A stretch of 47,629 nt of DNA from a virus. The DNA lies in IMG/VR virus record IMGVR_UViG_3300028133_000281, positions 1-47,629 of that record, one strand, 5' to 3'. Of the stretch, positions 1-6,823 are shown piece after piece (position 1 is the stretch's first letter; each line of letters begins with the position of its first letter). A model generated the notes under the pieces. That model searched no databases. It saw only the letters and a list, made by a program, of their open reading frames with translations, and was not told the DNA's origin. Made by a program: the position numbers and the translations under genes.

Positions 1-423
1 TTTTAGTATCTCGTGACTGTAATATATTGCACTAGGCATATACGTAGGGGTTTCATTGCATGCATATCCAAACATAATGCCCTGATCGCCTGCTCCGAAG
101 TCATCTGTGCCTAGAGCTATATCAGGAGATTGTCCGTGTAACTCATTGTATACTTTTAGTGTCGCCCAGTGGAACCCGTCTTGTTCGTATCCAATCTCTT
201 TCACTGTATCACGCACAATACGTTCAATCGCCATCTTATTGAACTTATCGCTTTTGTATTCGCCGGCTATTGTTACCATGTTAGTTGTGACCAGAGTCTC
301 AATTGCTGCTCTGTGAGATAAGTTGCCATCTAGCAGATATGTAGCGACTCTGTCTGATATTAAATCTGCTATTTTATCTGGATGGCCTTCACTTACACTT
401 TCACTAGTGAATTCATATATCAT
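1..423 (-). CDS. metK: S-adenosylmethionine synthetase, N-terminal part (cut by window edge)
   Basis: MetK makes S-adenosylmethionine from methionine and ATP in the cytoplasm. Only the first 141 codons lie in the window; the frame is open to base 1, and the rest of a roughly 380-400 residue enzyme would lie beyond it. The translation begins MIYEFTSESVSEGHPDKIAD, a near-exact match to the MetK N terminus, with the catalytic-loop HPDK at residues 14-17. The ATP/methionine-site signature GAGDQG is at 110-115, followed by IMFGYACNET. The start ATG at 421-423 has a purine-rich site (AGGAAAA) just upstream. It is the last visible gene of the minus-strand accessory operon, 32 bp after the SCP2-like gene. 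That gap is too short for a SAM riboswitch. A phage-borne metK is uncommon; a radical SAM enzyme in the same operon gives a plausible consumer of the product. Family assignment is firm; activity cannot be judged without the C-terminal two thirds. Confidence 0.95.
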   Translation of the reverse strand, partial: MIYEFTSESVSEGHPDKIADLISDRVATYLLDGNLSHRAAIETLVTTNMVTIAGEYKSDKFNKMAIERIVRDTVKEIGYEQDGFHWATLKVYNELHGQSPDIALGTDDFGAGDQGIMFGYACNETPTYMPSAIYYSHEILK

Positions 424-455
424 ATTTTTTCCTGTGTTTGTTGTCTAAGATCTGT

Positions 456-776
456 TTATTTTACAAAGAGTCCTTTGATTTCTCTGCCCTTTTTTAAATC
501 ACCATTGATTGTCATCTTTCCACCCATAACTAATCCCATAGGGTTTACACCTTGCGTGAACATTTCAAGCATAGTTTCATTGTCTGTAAAACCAACTATG
601 ATGTCAGATTTTTCCAAGTGACCTTGTTTTATTTCGCATGCACCCGTGTGCACACTAACAGAAAATTTTCCATCTGATGCGCCTAGTACAGTAACATTGA
701 TATCAATGTTTATGTCGGCTGCTATCTCAGGATTAAAATTTTCTTGCAGTGTTGTTGCTACGTTTTCAAAATTCAT
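456..776 (-). CDS. SCP2 sterol-carrier-like domain protein
   Basis: This is a 106-residue protein made of a single domain that resembles the SCP2 sterol/lipid carrier fold. The recognisable part is the C-terminal half, about residues 58-104. It has the pattern SDIIVGFTDNETML, then a GVNPMGLVMGGKMTINGD stretch, then a short helix ending GLFVK. This matches the SCP2 layout of a strand, a helix lining the pocket, a Gly-rich turn before a Gly-Asp, and a final helix. Length is normal for a free-standing SCP2 domain. Known family members bind lipids, acyl-CoA or other hydrophobic ligands in a tunnel; the ligand here is unknown. The start directly abuts the stop of the SH3-like gene, so the two are probably co-translated. 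No signal peptide or membrane segment is visible. The assignment rests on motif reading and should be confirmed with a profile search. Confidence 0.72.
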   Translation of the reverse strand: MNFENVATTLQENFNPEIAADINIDINVTVLGASDGKFSVSVHTGACEIKQGHLEKSDIIVGFTDNETMLEMFTQGVNPMGLVMGGKMTINGDLKKGREIKGLFVK

Positions 777-1034
777 TTAAACCTCTTCTGGGTAACCTTC
801 GTACCACTTCTCTACTGTGTTTACACGGAAACTTCTCCATGCCTTTTTATCCAAGCACCACACCGCAAAATGGTCTGAGCCTGAGTCGAACTTGCTTATT
901 TTCGCATTGCCATCACTTACTTCTTCATTAAGTGTGCATGGCATCACACGTAATTCATTTGTGCCTAGTTTTCTAAACTCTACTGTTACTACACCTGCTA
1001 ATATTGCTGATGAGAATTTTTCTCTATCTTTCAT
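777..1034 (-). CDS. Small SH3-like beta-barrel protein (DUF2693-like)
   Basis: This is an 85-residue protein beginning MKDREKFSSAILAGVVTVEF. An in-frame upstream extension to 1067 exists, but the ATG at 1032-1034 forms an ATGA overlap with the stop of the radical SAM gene, so the shorter start is preferred. Residues 8-40 (ILAGVVTVEFRKLGTNELRV followed by MPCTLNEE) read as alternating beta strands. They resemble the small SH3 barrel proteins often found in T4-like marine phages, where the phrase 'change in residue/number, then MPCTL' recurs. The C-terminal half carries VWCLDKKAWRSFRVNTVEKW, again strand-rich. Function in this family is unknown. It sits between the radical SAM and SCP2-like genes in a tightly coupled run. 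It could be a small nucleic-acid or protein adaptor, but nothing in the sequence decides this. Confidence 0.6.
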   Translation of the reverse strand: MKDREKFSSAILAGVVTVEFRKLGTNELRVMPCTLNEEVSDGNAKISKFDSGSDHFAVWCLDKKAWRSFRVNTVEKWYEGYPEEV

Positions 1035-2665
1035 TGTAATGCATCCGCCTCCTCGCATAAAAACCAAAAATCTGCCATTTCAGGAAATGTACCTAAAAAG
1101 TTTGTGTCTCGTCGTATATCGTGTTCTGTGAAAAATTTATAAAAATCTGTACGGTTACGCTGTAGATTATCTATAGAAATGTCCTGCTTCATTAATTCTA
1201 AATTACGTTTTGCTTTTGCTATCTCAAAATCCTTGAAACCTTTATAGTCAACATATTCTTCGTTTGCTCGATTTGCTTCCATAAACTCGATTGCGTCTGT
1301 CATGTATTCTTGATAAGTTCCTGGCAATACTTGTATATTTTGCCAAGCTGGATTTCTCAGTACAGGTATATCAAACCATATACGTTGTTCTGGGACTTCC
1401 CATCCCATTGCATATTGATTCTCCTTACTCCATTTTTCCCTAAGCTCTAATATTCCTTGCAGAAAATCTTTAAATGTAGTTACACTCAAACAGTTAAATG
1501 TGTTAATAAAATTTATACTAGTGAATCTAGTTTCGTCTAGGAATCTATGGCAGTTATTCCACAACTGCTCAAAATCCATACCACTACGCATATATTCTGC
1601 CTGTTCTCCCCAACCGTCTAGACTTACAAACACACTGAAATTATGGTATGCTTTATCTCTATATTCATATAGATATGTAAAGCTATTGTTGTCGTGCTCT
1701 TCGCATTGACCTATTTCTAAAAATGTTTGAGGTATGTCATGTCGTTCTATAACTGGCAACTCACTGTCGTGATAGCGTTTTGCATCTTCCCCTATTATAT
1801 AATGTTGCCATGTTTGCCAGTCAGTGCCGTCGAGTGGATCTTTAACATATACTTCTGCACCATGCGGTACATCATCTAATTTTTTTACACTTGTTAAAAA
1901 TTTTACAAACAATGCATCGTTGACAGGGCACATGTTAGATGTTATGCTTAACTCTAGATCTTTATTAGGATTCTCGTGCACGTAGTCTAGCACCTGGAAT
2001 GTATTTTTATCCATCAGCGGCTCACCGCCTGTCATTCTAAATACTCTTAAAGTTTTATACATTTCAGGCCACCATTTCCAAAATGCTGTAACATATGGAT
2101 TATCTTCTTGGCTGACTTTTAAGGGCATTAGTCCTTTATTACGTAAACTATCTATATTGTTGTGCGGTGATGTTGTCGGATACTCACCGAACTCTTCAAT
2201 CTCTTCTTGCCATGCTGTGCTTAGATGCGGTGAGCAATAACTGCATTTAAAATTGCATGCCTGGTTAAAATTTACTTCTACATATCGTGGATTGATGTTG
2301 CCACTTGCGCCGGCGTCCATGATATCTTCTTTACTTTCTTGTGCCCAATACTCGCCGCTACGATACACTCGATCACTTCTAGCACCTGTATCCTCAATGC
2401 TCCAACAATAACTGCAGCCTTCAGGCCGCTCGCCTTTTAACATTTGCCTACGCTGTTCTTTCTTTTCTTCTGTGTTATGTAGTGCTGTTATGTTGTTATC
2501 TAACTCTTTTAATGGAATTTTGTGTGTAGGTGGATGATAACAACTATGCGTTGTACCATTTGTTAGGTGCATAGATACTTGGCTCCACTTTGCATAACAC
2601 ATTGATGGGCTGATTGTATCTAGCTGTTTTTTAGCCTTATCGGCGGCTTGGTCGTATATGCTCAC
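1031..2665 (-). CDS. Twitch-domain radical SAM enzyme
   Basis: This 544-residue protein is a radical SAM enzyme. Residues 137-144 are CNFKCSYC, the CX3CX2C motif that binds the SAM-reducing 4Fe-4S cluster. GGEP at 213-216 is the SAM-amino-group motif. Before the core, Cys23 and Cys42 precede a Cys84-X2-Cys87 followed by WSIEDTGARSDR. This arrangement matches the extra-cluster (twitch-type) N-terminal segment of radical SAM proteins seen in many marine phages. A later region with FVSLDGWGEQAEYMR fits the barrel's substrate side. The start is GTG at 2663-2665, whose G is shared with the TAG stop of the upstream gene. The first ATG would remove 21 residues and leave Cys23 at the extreme N terminus. 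The substrate is unknown; peptide, sugar or nucleotide are all possible. With metK in the same operon, SAM supply and use are linked. Enzyme class is confident, reaction is not. Confidence 0.92.
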   Translation of the reverse strand: MSIYDQAADKAKKQLDTISPSMCYAKWSQVSMHLTNGTTHSCYHPPTHKIPLKELDNNITALHNTEEKKEQRRQMLKGERPEGCSYCWSIEDTGARSDRVYRSGEYWAQESKEDIMDAGASGNINPRYVEVNFNQACNFKCSYCSPHLSTAWQEEIEEFGEYPTTSPHNNIDSLRNKGLMPLKVSQEDNPYVTAFWKWWPEMYKTLRVFRMTGGEPLMDKNTFQVLDYVHENPNKDLELSITSNMCPVNDALFVKFLTSVKKLDDVPHGAEVYVKDPLDGTDWQTWQHYIIGEDAKRYHDSELPVIERHDIPQTFLEIGQCEEHDNNSFTYLYEYRDKAYHNFSVFVSLDGWGEQAEYMRSGMDFEQLWNNCHRFLDETRFTSINFINTFNCLSVTTFKDFLQGILELREKWSKENQYAMGWEVPEQRIWFDIPVLRNPAWQNIQVLPGTYQEYMTDAIEFMEANRANEEYVDYKGFKDFEIAKAKRNLELMKQDISIDNLQRNRTDFYKFFTEHDIRRDTNFLGTFPEMADFWFLCEEADALQ

Positions 2666-3669
2666 TACTGTATGAGGCCTTTCTCAAGTAAGTCCTGTAT
2701 TTGTTTTTCACGAATCATTACACCCCATCGTCTTGGATTAACATATGTTTGTTTGAAGAACTTGCACATTTCCGGTGCTGGATCAAACAGCATCATCTCA
2801 TTAATATCTGTGTTTAACTTTCTTCCCAAACTACAAATTTCTTTTTGCAGCATATTACTGTCCCATTCCAATTTGGTATATCGGCATTGCTGATCGTTCA
2901 TGCCGGAGAAGTTTGGTGCTACTTGGCTATTGAAAAATTCTTTGAACCATTCGTAATCCGAAATTAAGTTAGTGTCCCAATCAGTAAGCACAGTCATTTC
3001 GCAGCCTAACCGGGCGCCGTAGATAGCCCATAATCCATTCTCTACATCACTGCCTATGTTACACCATGTTTGAAGTCGATTATAATTTTGCCACCAAACT
3101 TTTTCTACAAACTCATCTGGGGAAATTCTTGCACCCTGGTCCAAACTCATTTTAACACCTTCTCTAAACCCTGCTCTAAAGGCTTGGAAAGGACTTGCTG
3201 TTTGGTGCACTTCACTGAACGTATCGTTGAGTTGTATATAGTTTAACTTCCAGCAAAACTCCATGCCCTCGCCGTCTGTTGCGGCTTCATGTGTGTTAAT
3301 GCTTTTAGTATATTCGGTAGGCCAACACTTTAGTCCACCATTGCCGTACACTAACCCGTTTAGAATGTTCTTTGCATTCCAACTAAAAATACTTTCGGAT
3401 ATGTTGTTACCGTCATGATCCTGATCAGGAACATCTAATACTTGCTCAAAGAAATCTGGCATAACAATATTATCGCCATCAACAGTGATAAACCTGTCTG
3501 TTTCGCTTTGATTAGCGCATGCTTTGTGCGCTGCATCGAACCCTTTTACTCCATGTACACGTTTAGCCCACGGAACTTTATTTAATAAGTCTGACCAATG
3601 TTCTTCGCAGTTAGGTTCGTCATAGGAGATATAGAATATATCGAGTTCAGTTACATCGATTCTAGCCAT
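2665..3669 (-). CDS. GT-A-fold glycosyltransferase-like protein
   Basis: This 334-residue protein opens with LDIFYISYDEPNCEEHWSDL, a Rossmann-like first strand and helix. It then has FDAAHKACANQSETDRFITV and a DGD at residues 64-66. The spacing of the first strand, a helix carrying the 'AHKAC' segment and a D-X-D acid pair is that of GT-A glycosyltransferases, where the acids hold a metal and the sugar nucleotide. Close relatives occur in T4-like marine phages next to radical SAM genes. The second half (Trp- and Tyr-rich, from about residue 110) has no motif I recognise and may hold the acceptor. A strong AGGA site precedes the ATG at 3667-3669, and a late-promoter-like element lies about 30 bases further upstream. 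It overlaps the radical SAM gene by one base. Donor and acceptor sugars are unknown; the acceptor may be a virion protein, DNA or host glycan. Confidence 0.65.
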   Translation of the reverse strand: MARIDVTELDIFYISYDEPNCEEHWSDLLNKVPWAKRVHGVKGFDAAHKACANQSETDRFITVDGDNIVMPDFFEQVLDVPDQDHDGNNISESIFSWNAKNILNGLVYGNGGLKCWPTEYTKSINTHEAATDGEGMEFCWKLNYIQLNDTFSEVHQTASPFQAFRAGFREGVKMSLDQGARISPDEFVEKVWWQNYNRLQTWCNIGSDVENGLWAIYGARLGCEMTVLTDWDTNLISDYEWFKEFFNSQVAPNFSGMNDQQCRYTKLEWDSNMLQKEICSLGRKLNTDINEMMLFDPAPEMCKFFKQTYVNPRRWGVMIREKQIQDLLEKGLIQ

Positions 3670-3701
3670 GTGTTTGTCCTGTGTTTAGTGTATAGTGTTA
3701 G

Positions 3702-3733
3702 TATTTATCTTCCACAGAAAACAACTGTTTTAT
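3702..3733 (-). promoter_or_regulatory. T4-like late promoter with upstream palindrome-like box
   Basis: On the minus strand the 8-mer GATAAATA (3702-3709) matches the T4 late -10 element TATAAATA in seven of eight bases. Eight bases upstream lies ATAAAACAGTTGTTTT (3718-3733). It keeps the TAAAACA half of the box seen at the gp25, gp48 and 10378 promoters but is an imperfect palindrome. It would start transcription about 25-30 bases before the GT-A gene. The upstream box overlaps the last codon of the preceding hypothetical gene. Confidence 0.6.
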
Positions 3734-4332
3734 TTTCTAGCGTATGTGATGCTATCAGACTTATGTGTGTATATACTAAAGGCTTCCTCGTCACTACTAA
3801 GTTTCCTAGCAGTAGTAACTTGGCCGTCAACAGCATCCGCTATATTAAACATAACTCTTTCTAGTAACATATGCGGGTCCTTGTGTGGTGTTACATACAC
3901 CACTAGATTTTGCTTAGACTTTGTGCCCTCTGTAATAGTTAGGTACCAGTTTTTGTCAGTGTAGGATATTAAATAATCTGCATCTTCTCCGGTTTCAATC
4001 TCTTGTAGGAAATCTCTGTCACTTTTAATTTTTGATGTTTCTGTTGTCCGCAGTTTAATGTGACACACATCGTGCTCGTCTTCTTCTATATAGAACTGCG
4101 CTACACTTTTTCCGTTCTCGTCGATAATTTTTGTATCAGGCGTATTGAATTTATAGCACTTACAAGCGTCAAAATCGCTCATGTCCGGCTGTTCGATACT
4201 TTTATACAGTATAGTACCACCAGTATCATAGACCATATACGTATAAGCCTGTGATTCTTTTAGAGCATTTTTCAACCCGCCGTGCTTATCCTTGAGTAGA
4301 GCTAATCGTTCACCTGCTGTTAATTCTGTCAT
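3730..4332 (-). CDS. Hypothetical protein
   Basis: This is a 200-residue soluble protein I do not recognise. It starts MTELTAGERLALLKDKHGGL, a short amphipathic helix. An alternating hydrophobic and polar stretch follows (YMVYDTGGTILYKSIEQPDM, about residues 32-51) that reads as beta strands. The C-terminal third has LLERVMFNIADAVDGQVTTA, likely helical. It has two Cys in CKCY near residue 58 but no metal-site pattern. It overlaps the upstream glycosyltransferase gene by an ATGA-type junction and has a good AAAGGA site in front of the ATG at 4330-4332. The position between two glycosyltransferase-like genes suggests a part in the same process, but the sequence gives no direct clue. The ORF and codon pattern look real. 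Confidence 0.8.
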   Translation of the reverse strand: MTELTAGERLALLKDKHGGLKNALKESQAYTYMVYDTGGTILYKSIEQPDMSDFDACKCYKFNTPDTKIIDENGKSVAQFYIEEDEHDVCHIKLRTTETSKIKSDRDFLQEIETGEDADYLISYTDKNWYLTITEGTKSKQNLVVYVTPHKDPHMLLERVMFNIADAVDGQVTTARKLSSDEEAFSIYTHKSDSITYARK

Positions 4333-5207
4333 ACTGTTGTCCTTTTTCCAAAATAATTTACTTCTAGTTGTTGTATTTTATCTCTAGTCATCCAATCCTT
4401 GTCAACATAATGGAAAGGAAAGTTTATCTTAAAGTTTCCAAGTTTAAAATCAGTATAATCCTTATAGTAACAAGGTATACTATCGCTCCAGTTTTCTTCT
4501 ACTAAACTAGAAGGGATGTTTTGTATGTAGCTCTTCATGTGAATAAATGTAGGCATATCTGTTATATGATCCATCGTGCATTCGTCTTCTATGCCTAACA
4601 ATTGTATAGCCAATGCAAATGCCACATCTGCACTTAACCATTCTGGTTTTCCTTTTGGCATATACTTAAAATAAAATCGTTCCCAATTATTGAATATAAT
4701 TTCTATCATCTTAAAAAGTTCTGTTGCAGTATCACTCTTTTTAAAATAGAAAAATGCTGTATAAACATTAGGCAGGTTATTCTTTTTAAAAAAAGATCTG
4801 TAGTAATAATCTTCAACAAGTTCATTTCTGTATGTTTTTACATTTGTGCAAGCCCATACATCTTTCATACTTAAATGATCCCACCAAAAACTTACATCGA
4901 CAGGGAAGATCATGTCTGTATCTAATATCACAGTCTCATCAAATGGACTCATATAATAATACTTCCATTTGTTGTTTATTTTCCAGTCTTTGCCGTCTGC
5001 AGCATCGTCCCATGGGATATCTATTATGTGATCAAAAACTGCTTTGTGTTTTTCTGTTATAAGTTTTTTTGTAGAAGTGTCTACGCACACAGCAATATTA
5101 TTGACAGTGCTCTGTGTTAATTTAAGGTTGAGTGCTAATGCATACGCTTGGGCAAGATAATCAACCTTACCAGAATTCTGTGCGATTACAATATAGCCTT
5201 TGCTCAT
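4329..5207 (-). CDS. GT-A-fold glycosyltransferase-like protein (paralogue A)
   Basis: This 292-residue protein begins MSKGYIVIAQNSGKVDYLAQ, followed by a helix and strand. The key segment FDETVILDTDMIFPVD carries D-T-D at residues 96-98, the metal-binding D-X-D of GT-A transferases. The phrase 'DETV(I)LD-D' is typical of GT8-like enzymes. A Trp/Tyr-rich region follows (YFKYMPKGKPEWLSADVAFA, about residues 178-197), as expected for the nucleotide-sugar side. It is related to the gene at 5519-6406: both share the opening pattern and the DETIxxD-D block in the same order and length. Start ATG at 5205-5207 overlaps the tiny upstream gene by ATGA, with AGGAAA upstream. Sugar donor and target are unknown. 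It could be an inactive relative, but the acid pair is intact. Confidence 0.66.
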   Translation of the reverse strand: MSKGYIVIAQNSGKVDYLAQAYALALNLKLTQSTVNNIAVCVDTSTKKLITEKHKAVFDHIIDIPWDDAADGKDWKINNKWKYYYMSPFDETVILDTDMIFPVDVSFWWDHLSMKDVWACTNVKTYRNELVEDYYYRSFFKKNNLPNVYTAFFYFKKSDTATELFKMIEIIFNNWERFYFKYMPKGKPEWLSADVAFALAIQLLGIEDECTMDHITDMPTFIHMKSYIQNIPSSLVEENWSDSIPCYYKDYTDFKLGNFKINFPFHYVDKDWMTRDKIQQLEVNYFGKRTTV

Positions 5208-5368
5208 TTACTTTTCCTATATAGCGTAGGAGTTATAAGTGTATATACGTGTTTCTTAGTAGTTAGAGACACACCGTCGAAATTAACAACTTTTTCTTCT
5301 TTTGTTTTTTCAAAGTAATCTCTGAGTTGGCTAAGGCTATTCCAATTTCTTTCCATTATACTAGCCAT
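5204..5368 (-). CDS. Tiny hypothetical protein (54 aa)
   Basis: This is a 54-codon frame starting MASIMERNWNSLSQLRDYFE, with an N-terminal amphipathic helix, a Lys/Glu-rich middle (KTKEEKVV) and a basic, strand-like tail ending LYRKSK. It is supported by context: its stop overlaps the ATG of the next gene as ATGA, and its own ATG overlaps the stop of the previous tiny gene within 8 bases. An AGGAT site lies upstream. Such linkage implies translational coupling along the operon. No signal peptide, membrane segment or known motif is visible, and the function is unknown. Confidence 0.65.
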   Translation of the reverse strand: MASIMERNWNSLSQLRDYFEKTKEEKVVNFDGVSLTTKKHVYTLITPTLYRKSK

Positions 5369-5501
5369 TACTCGGATCCTGCTGCTGTTTTATCCATTCT
5401 GCTATTCTCTTTTCTTGCTCTTTAATTGCTTCTGCTTGATCTTTAATAGATTTCTTTTGAAACTTTAATTTATCACTTTGATGTTTTTGCGACTGTGTCA
5501 T
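5361..5501 (-). CDS. Tiny coiled-coil protein (46 aa)
   Basis: This is a 46-codon frame starting MTQSQKHQSDKLKFQKKSIK, very rich in Lys, Gln and Glu, and predicted to form one long charged helix or short coiled coil up to residue 41. It ends QQQDPSNG. An AGAGGT ribosome site stands 7 bases before the ATG at 5499-5501. Its stop lies inside the start region of the following tiny gene. It follows the glycosyltransferase-like gene by a 17-base gap. The role is unknown; a small helical adaptor for the adjacent glycosyltransferases is possible but unproven. Confidence 0.65.
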   Translation of the reverse strand: MTQSQKHQSDKLKFQKKSIKDQAEAIKEQEKRIAEWIKQQQDPSNG

Positions 5502-5518
5502 ATGTTGTTACCTCTTTA

Positions 5519-6406
5519 TTATTCTATATAATTCATTAGTTCAGAACTAATCCTGTTTATAGCCCATTTATTCATTACGTGAACATCTAAATTTTTCCAT
5601 CTTGTTAACACGAAGTCGCCTAGAGCTTTGGGTTTTTCTAAATAAAAAATTATTTCGTTTTTACACGGAATAGAATGTATGTCGTCAGTATCAAATGTTT
5701 TGTATAATGCAGGCAGTGGCAATTGGGGTATTCCCCTTTCTTGAAAGCCACCTAGCATATGAGCTGCGACACTAAAGCTGTAGTCGTTTCTATATAGGTT
5801 GCCTGGCCATTTATATACATCTTGATAATACTGTCGGTTGTCCCGCACATGCTTCACTGTCTTAAAAAATTGTTCTGAGAAATTGCACTTTTTAAAGTAT
5901 ACTACTGTTGCCCAATACATAGTTATGCCGCTAGGGTGCAGTCTACGTAACGTAGGATCATCTCGCTCAACCATTATATCTTGATATGACCAATTCATCA
6001 TAAATTCGTTATCATGATTCCAGCAACTGTTTAACACATCACTAAGTATTAGATAGTCAGCATCTATTAAAATTGTTTCATCGTACGGACTTAAATCGTA
6101 TGCATCGCATCTGTCTAAATTGTAAAATGGTAAAGATTTTGCAGTATGACTAGTATCTTTATATGTCCTAACATTACTTCTCTTGAAGGTTTTGTCTTTT
6201 TCTACAAATACTATATTAGAAAAACTGTCGGTTACAAACTCTTCTCCCATAGTGGCGCAGGTATAATCGTAACTATGATGATTTGTAACTACTGTAACAT
6301 CAGAGATGCTGCAATTTTGTTTTATTAATCTTGCGTTAACAGCGGCTAGTTTTAAATAATCAATTTCCTCATTGTTATGAGCAAAGATTAAGAATCCTTT
6401 AGTCAT
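5519..6406 (-). CDS. GT-A-fold glycosyltransferase-like protein (paralogue B)
   Basis: This 295-residue protein starts MTKGFLIFAHNNEEIDYLKL and shares its layout with the product of 4329-5207. A YDETILIDADYLI block places D-A-D at residues 115-117, the expected D-X-D metal site of GT-A transferases. A Trp-containing stretch (ITMYWATVVYFKKCNFSEQF, about residues 160-179) and NDYSFSVAAHMLGG follow in the same order as in the paralogue (AFFYFKKSD, then SADVAFALAIQLLG). The two genes probably arose by duplication and have diverged strongly. The start ATG at 6404-6406 overlaps the stop of the upstream gene. The protein is soluble with no membrane segment. Donor and acceptor are unknown. Annotation as a glycosyltransferase rests on fold-level motifs. 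Confidence 0.62.
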   Translation of the reverse strand: MTKGFLIFAHNNEEIDYLKLAAVNARLIKQNCSISDVTVVTNHHSYDYTCATMGEEFVTDSFSNIVFVEKDKTFKRSNVRTYKDTSHTAKSLPFYNLDRCDAYDLSPYDETILIDADYLILSDVLNSCWNHDNEFMMNWSYQDIMVERDDPTLRRLHPSGITMYWATVVYFKKCNFSEQFFKTVKHVRDNRQYYQDVYKWPGNLYRNDYSFSVAAHMLGGFQERGIPQLPLPALYKTFDTDDIHSIPCKNEIIFYLEKPKALGDFVLTRWKNLDVHVMNKWAINRISSELMNYIE

Positions 6407-6755
6407 CGTCTATGTCTATTAGTTTGTGGACCTTTCTGCTTTTTTTAAGTTTAGAATAGTCTGCAAAGTATTCGTTTGTTGCTTCGAAATATCTGCTTAT
6501 TAATTCTTCTAAAAAAGTGTCCAGGTTTTCGATTTGGATAGGGTTGTTGTAAACGTCAAGTAACACTGCATCAGGCATTTCCCTATCTACTAGTAATTTT
6601 ACAAATGATATTAGCTCGTGCGATATGATAAATGTTCCGCCGTTAGTGCTATAACTGAGCAGAGTCTGCACTCTGGCCTTCATATTATTATGCTGTATAT
6701 TTAACGACGATCTGTAGTTTGCAAATTCTAGTGCTTTTGTTAGTTTATTACTCAT
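6399..6755 (-). CDS. Conserved T4-like marine phage protein, function unknown
   Basis: This 118-residue protein starts MSNKLTKALEFANYRSSLNI and is predominantly helical. The pattern 'KALEFANYR..LN.Q..N.K.RVQTL' followed by 'NGGTFI' and a later 'LLDVYNNPIQI..LD.FLEEL...YFEATNEY' is one I associate with a conserved hypothetical of T4-like cyanophages, often near tail-fibre genes. The C terminus is basic then acidic (KLKKSRKVHKLIDIDDD). It is the first gene of the accessory operon, just after the terminator at 6773-6806. A late-type element lies 5 bases before its ATG, so no ribosome site would remain on a T4-style late transcript. Function is unknown. Confidence 0.8.
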   Translation of the reverse strand: MSNKLTKALEFANYRSSLNIQHNNMKARVQTLLSYSTNGGTFIISHELISFVKLLVDREMPDAVLLDVYNNPIQIENLDTFLEELISRYFEATNEYFADYSKLKKSRKVHKLIDIDDD

Positions 6756-6760
6756 AGCTA

Positions 6761-6768
6761 TATTTACC
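6761..6768 (-). promoter_or_regulatory. Candidate late promoter element
   Basis: On the minus strand GGTAAATA lies exactly 5 bases upstream of the ATG at 6755, the same distance as GATAAATA before gp25 and before the gene at 10378. It lacks the upstream 16-bp box because the terminator hairpin occupies that place. It would re-start transcription directly after termination of the structural operon. The match is weaker (two differences from TATAAATA). Confidence 0.4.
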
Positions 6769-6772
6769 AGTC

Positions 6773-6806
6773 AAAAAAAAGCCAGCTTCTGTGAACTGGC
6801 TTTTTT
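6773..6806 (-). terminator. Rho-independent terminator
   Basis: A stem GCCAG/CTGGC (6781-6785 with 6796-6800) is extended by runs of A and T on both sides to about 11 bp, with a loop of about 10 bases. The flanking tracts (8 A on one side, 6 T on the other) make it usable in both directions. It lies 17 bases after the stop of the minus-strand structural gene at 6824 and before the accessory operon. Confidence 0.88.
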
Positions 6807-6823
6807 ATTAGTTTTAGTAACTT

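Noticed and set aside
424-455. SAM riboswitch in front of metK
   Set aside because: Only 32 bases separate metK from the upstream gene, with a plain ribosome site and no room for an aptamer.
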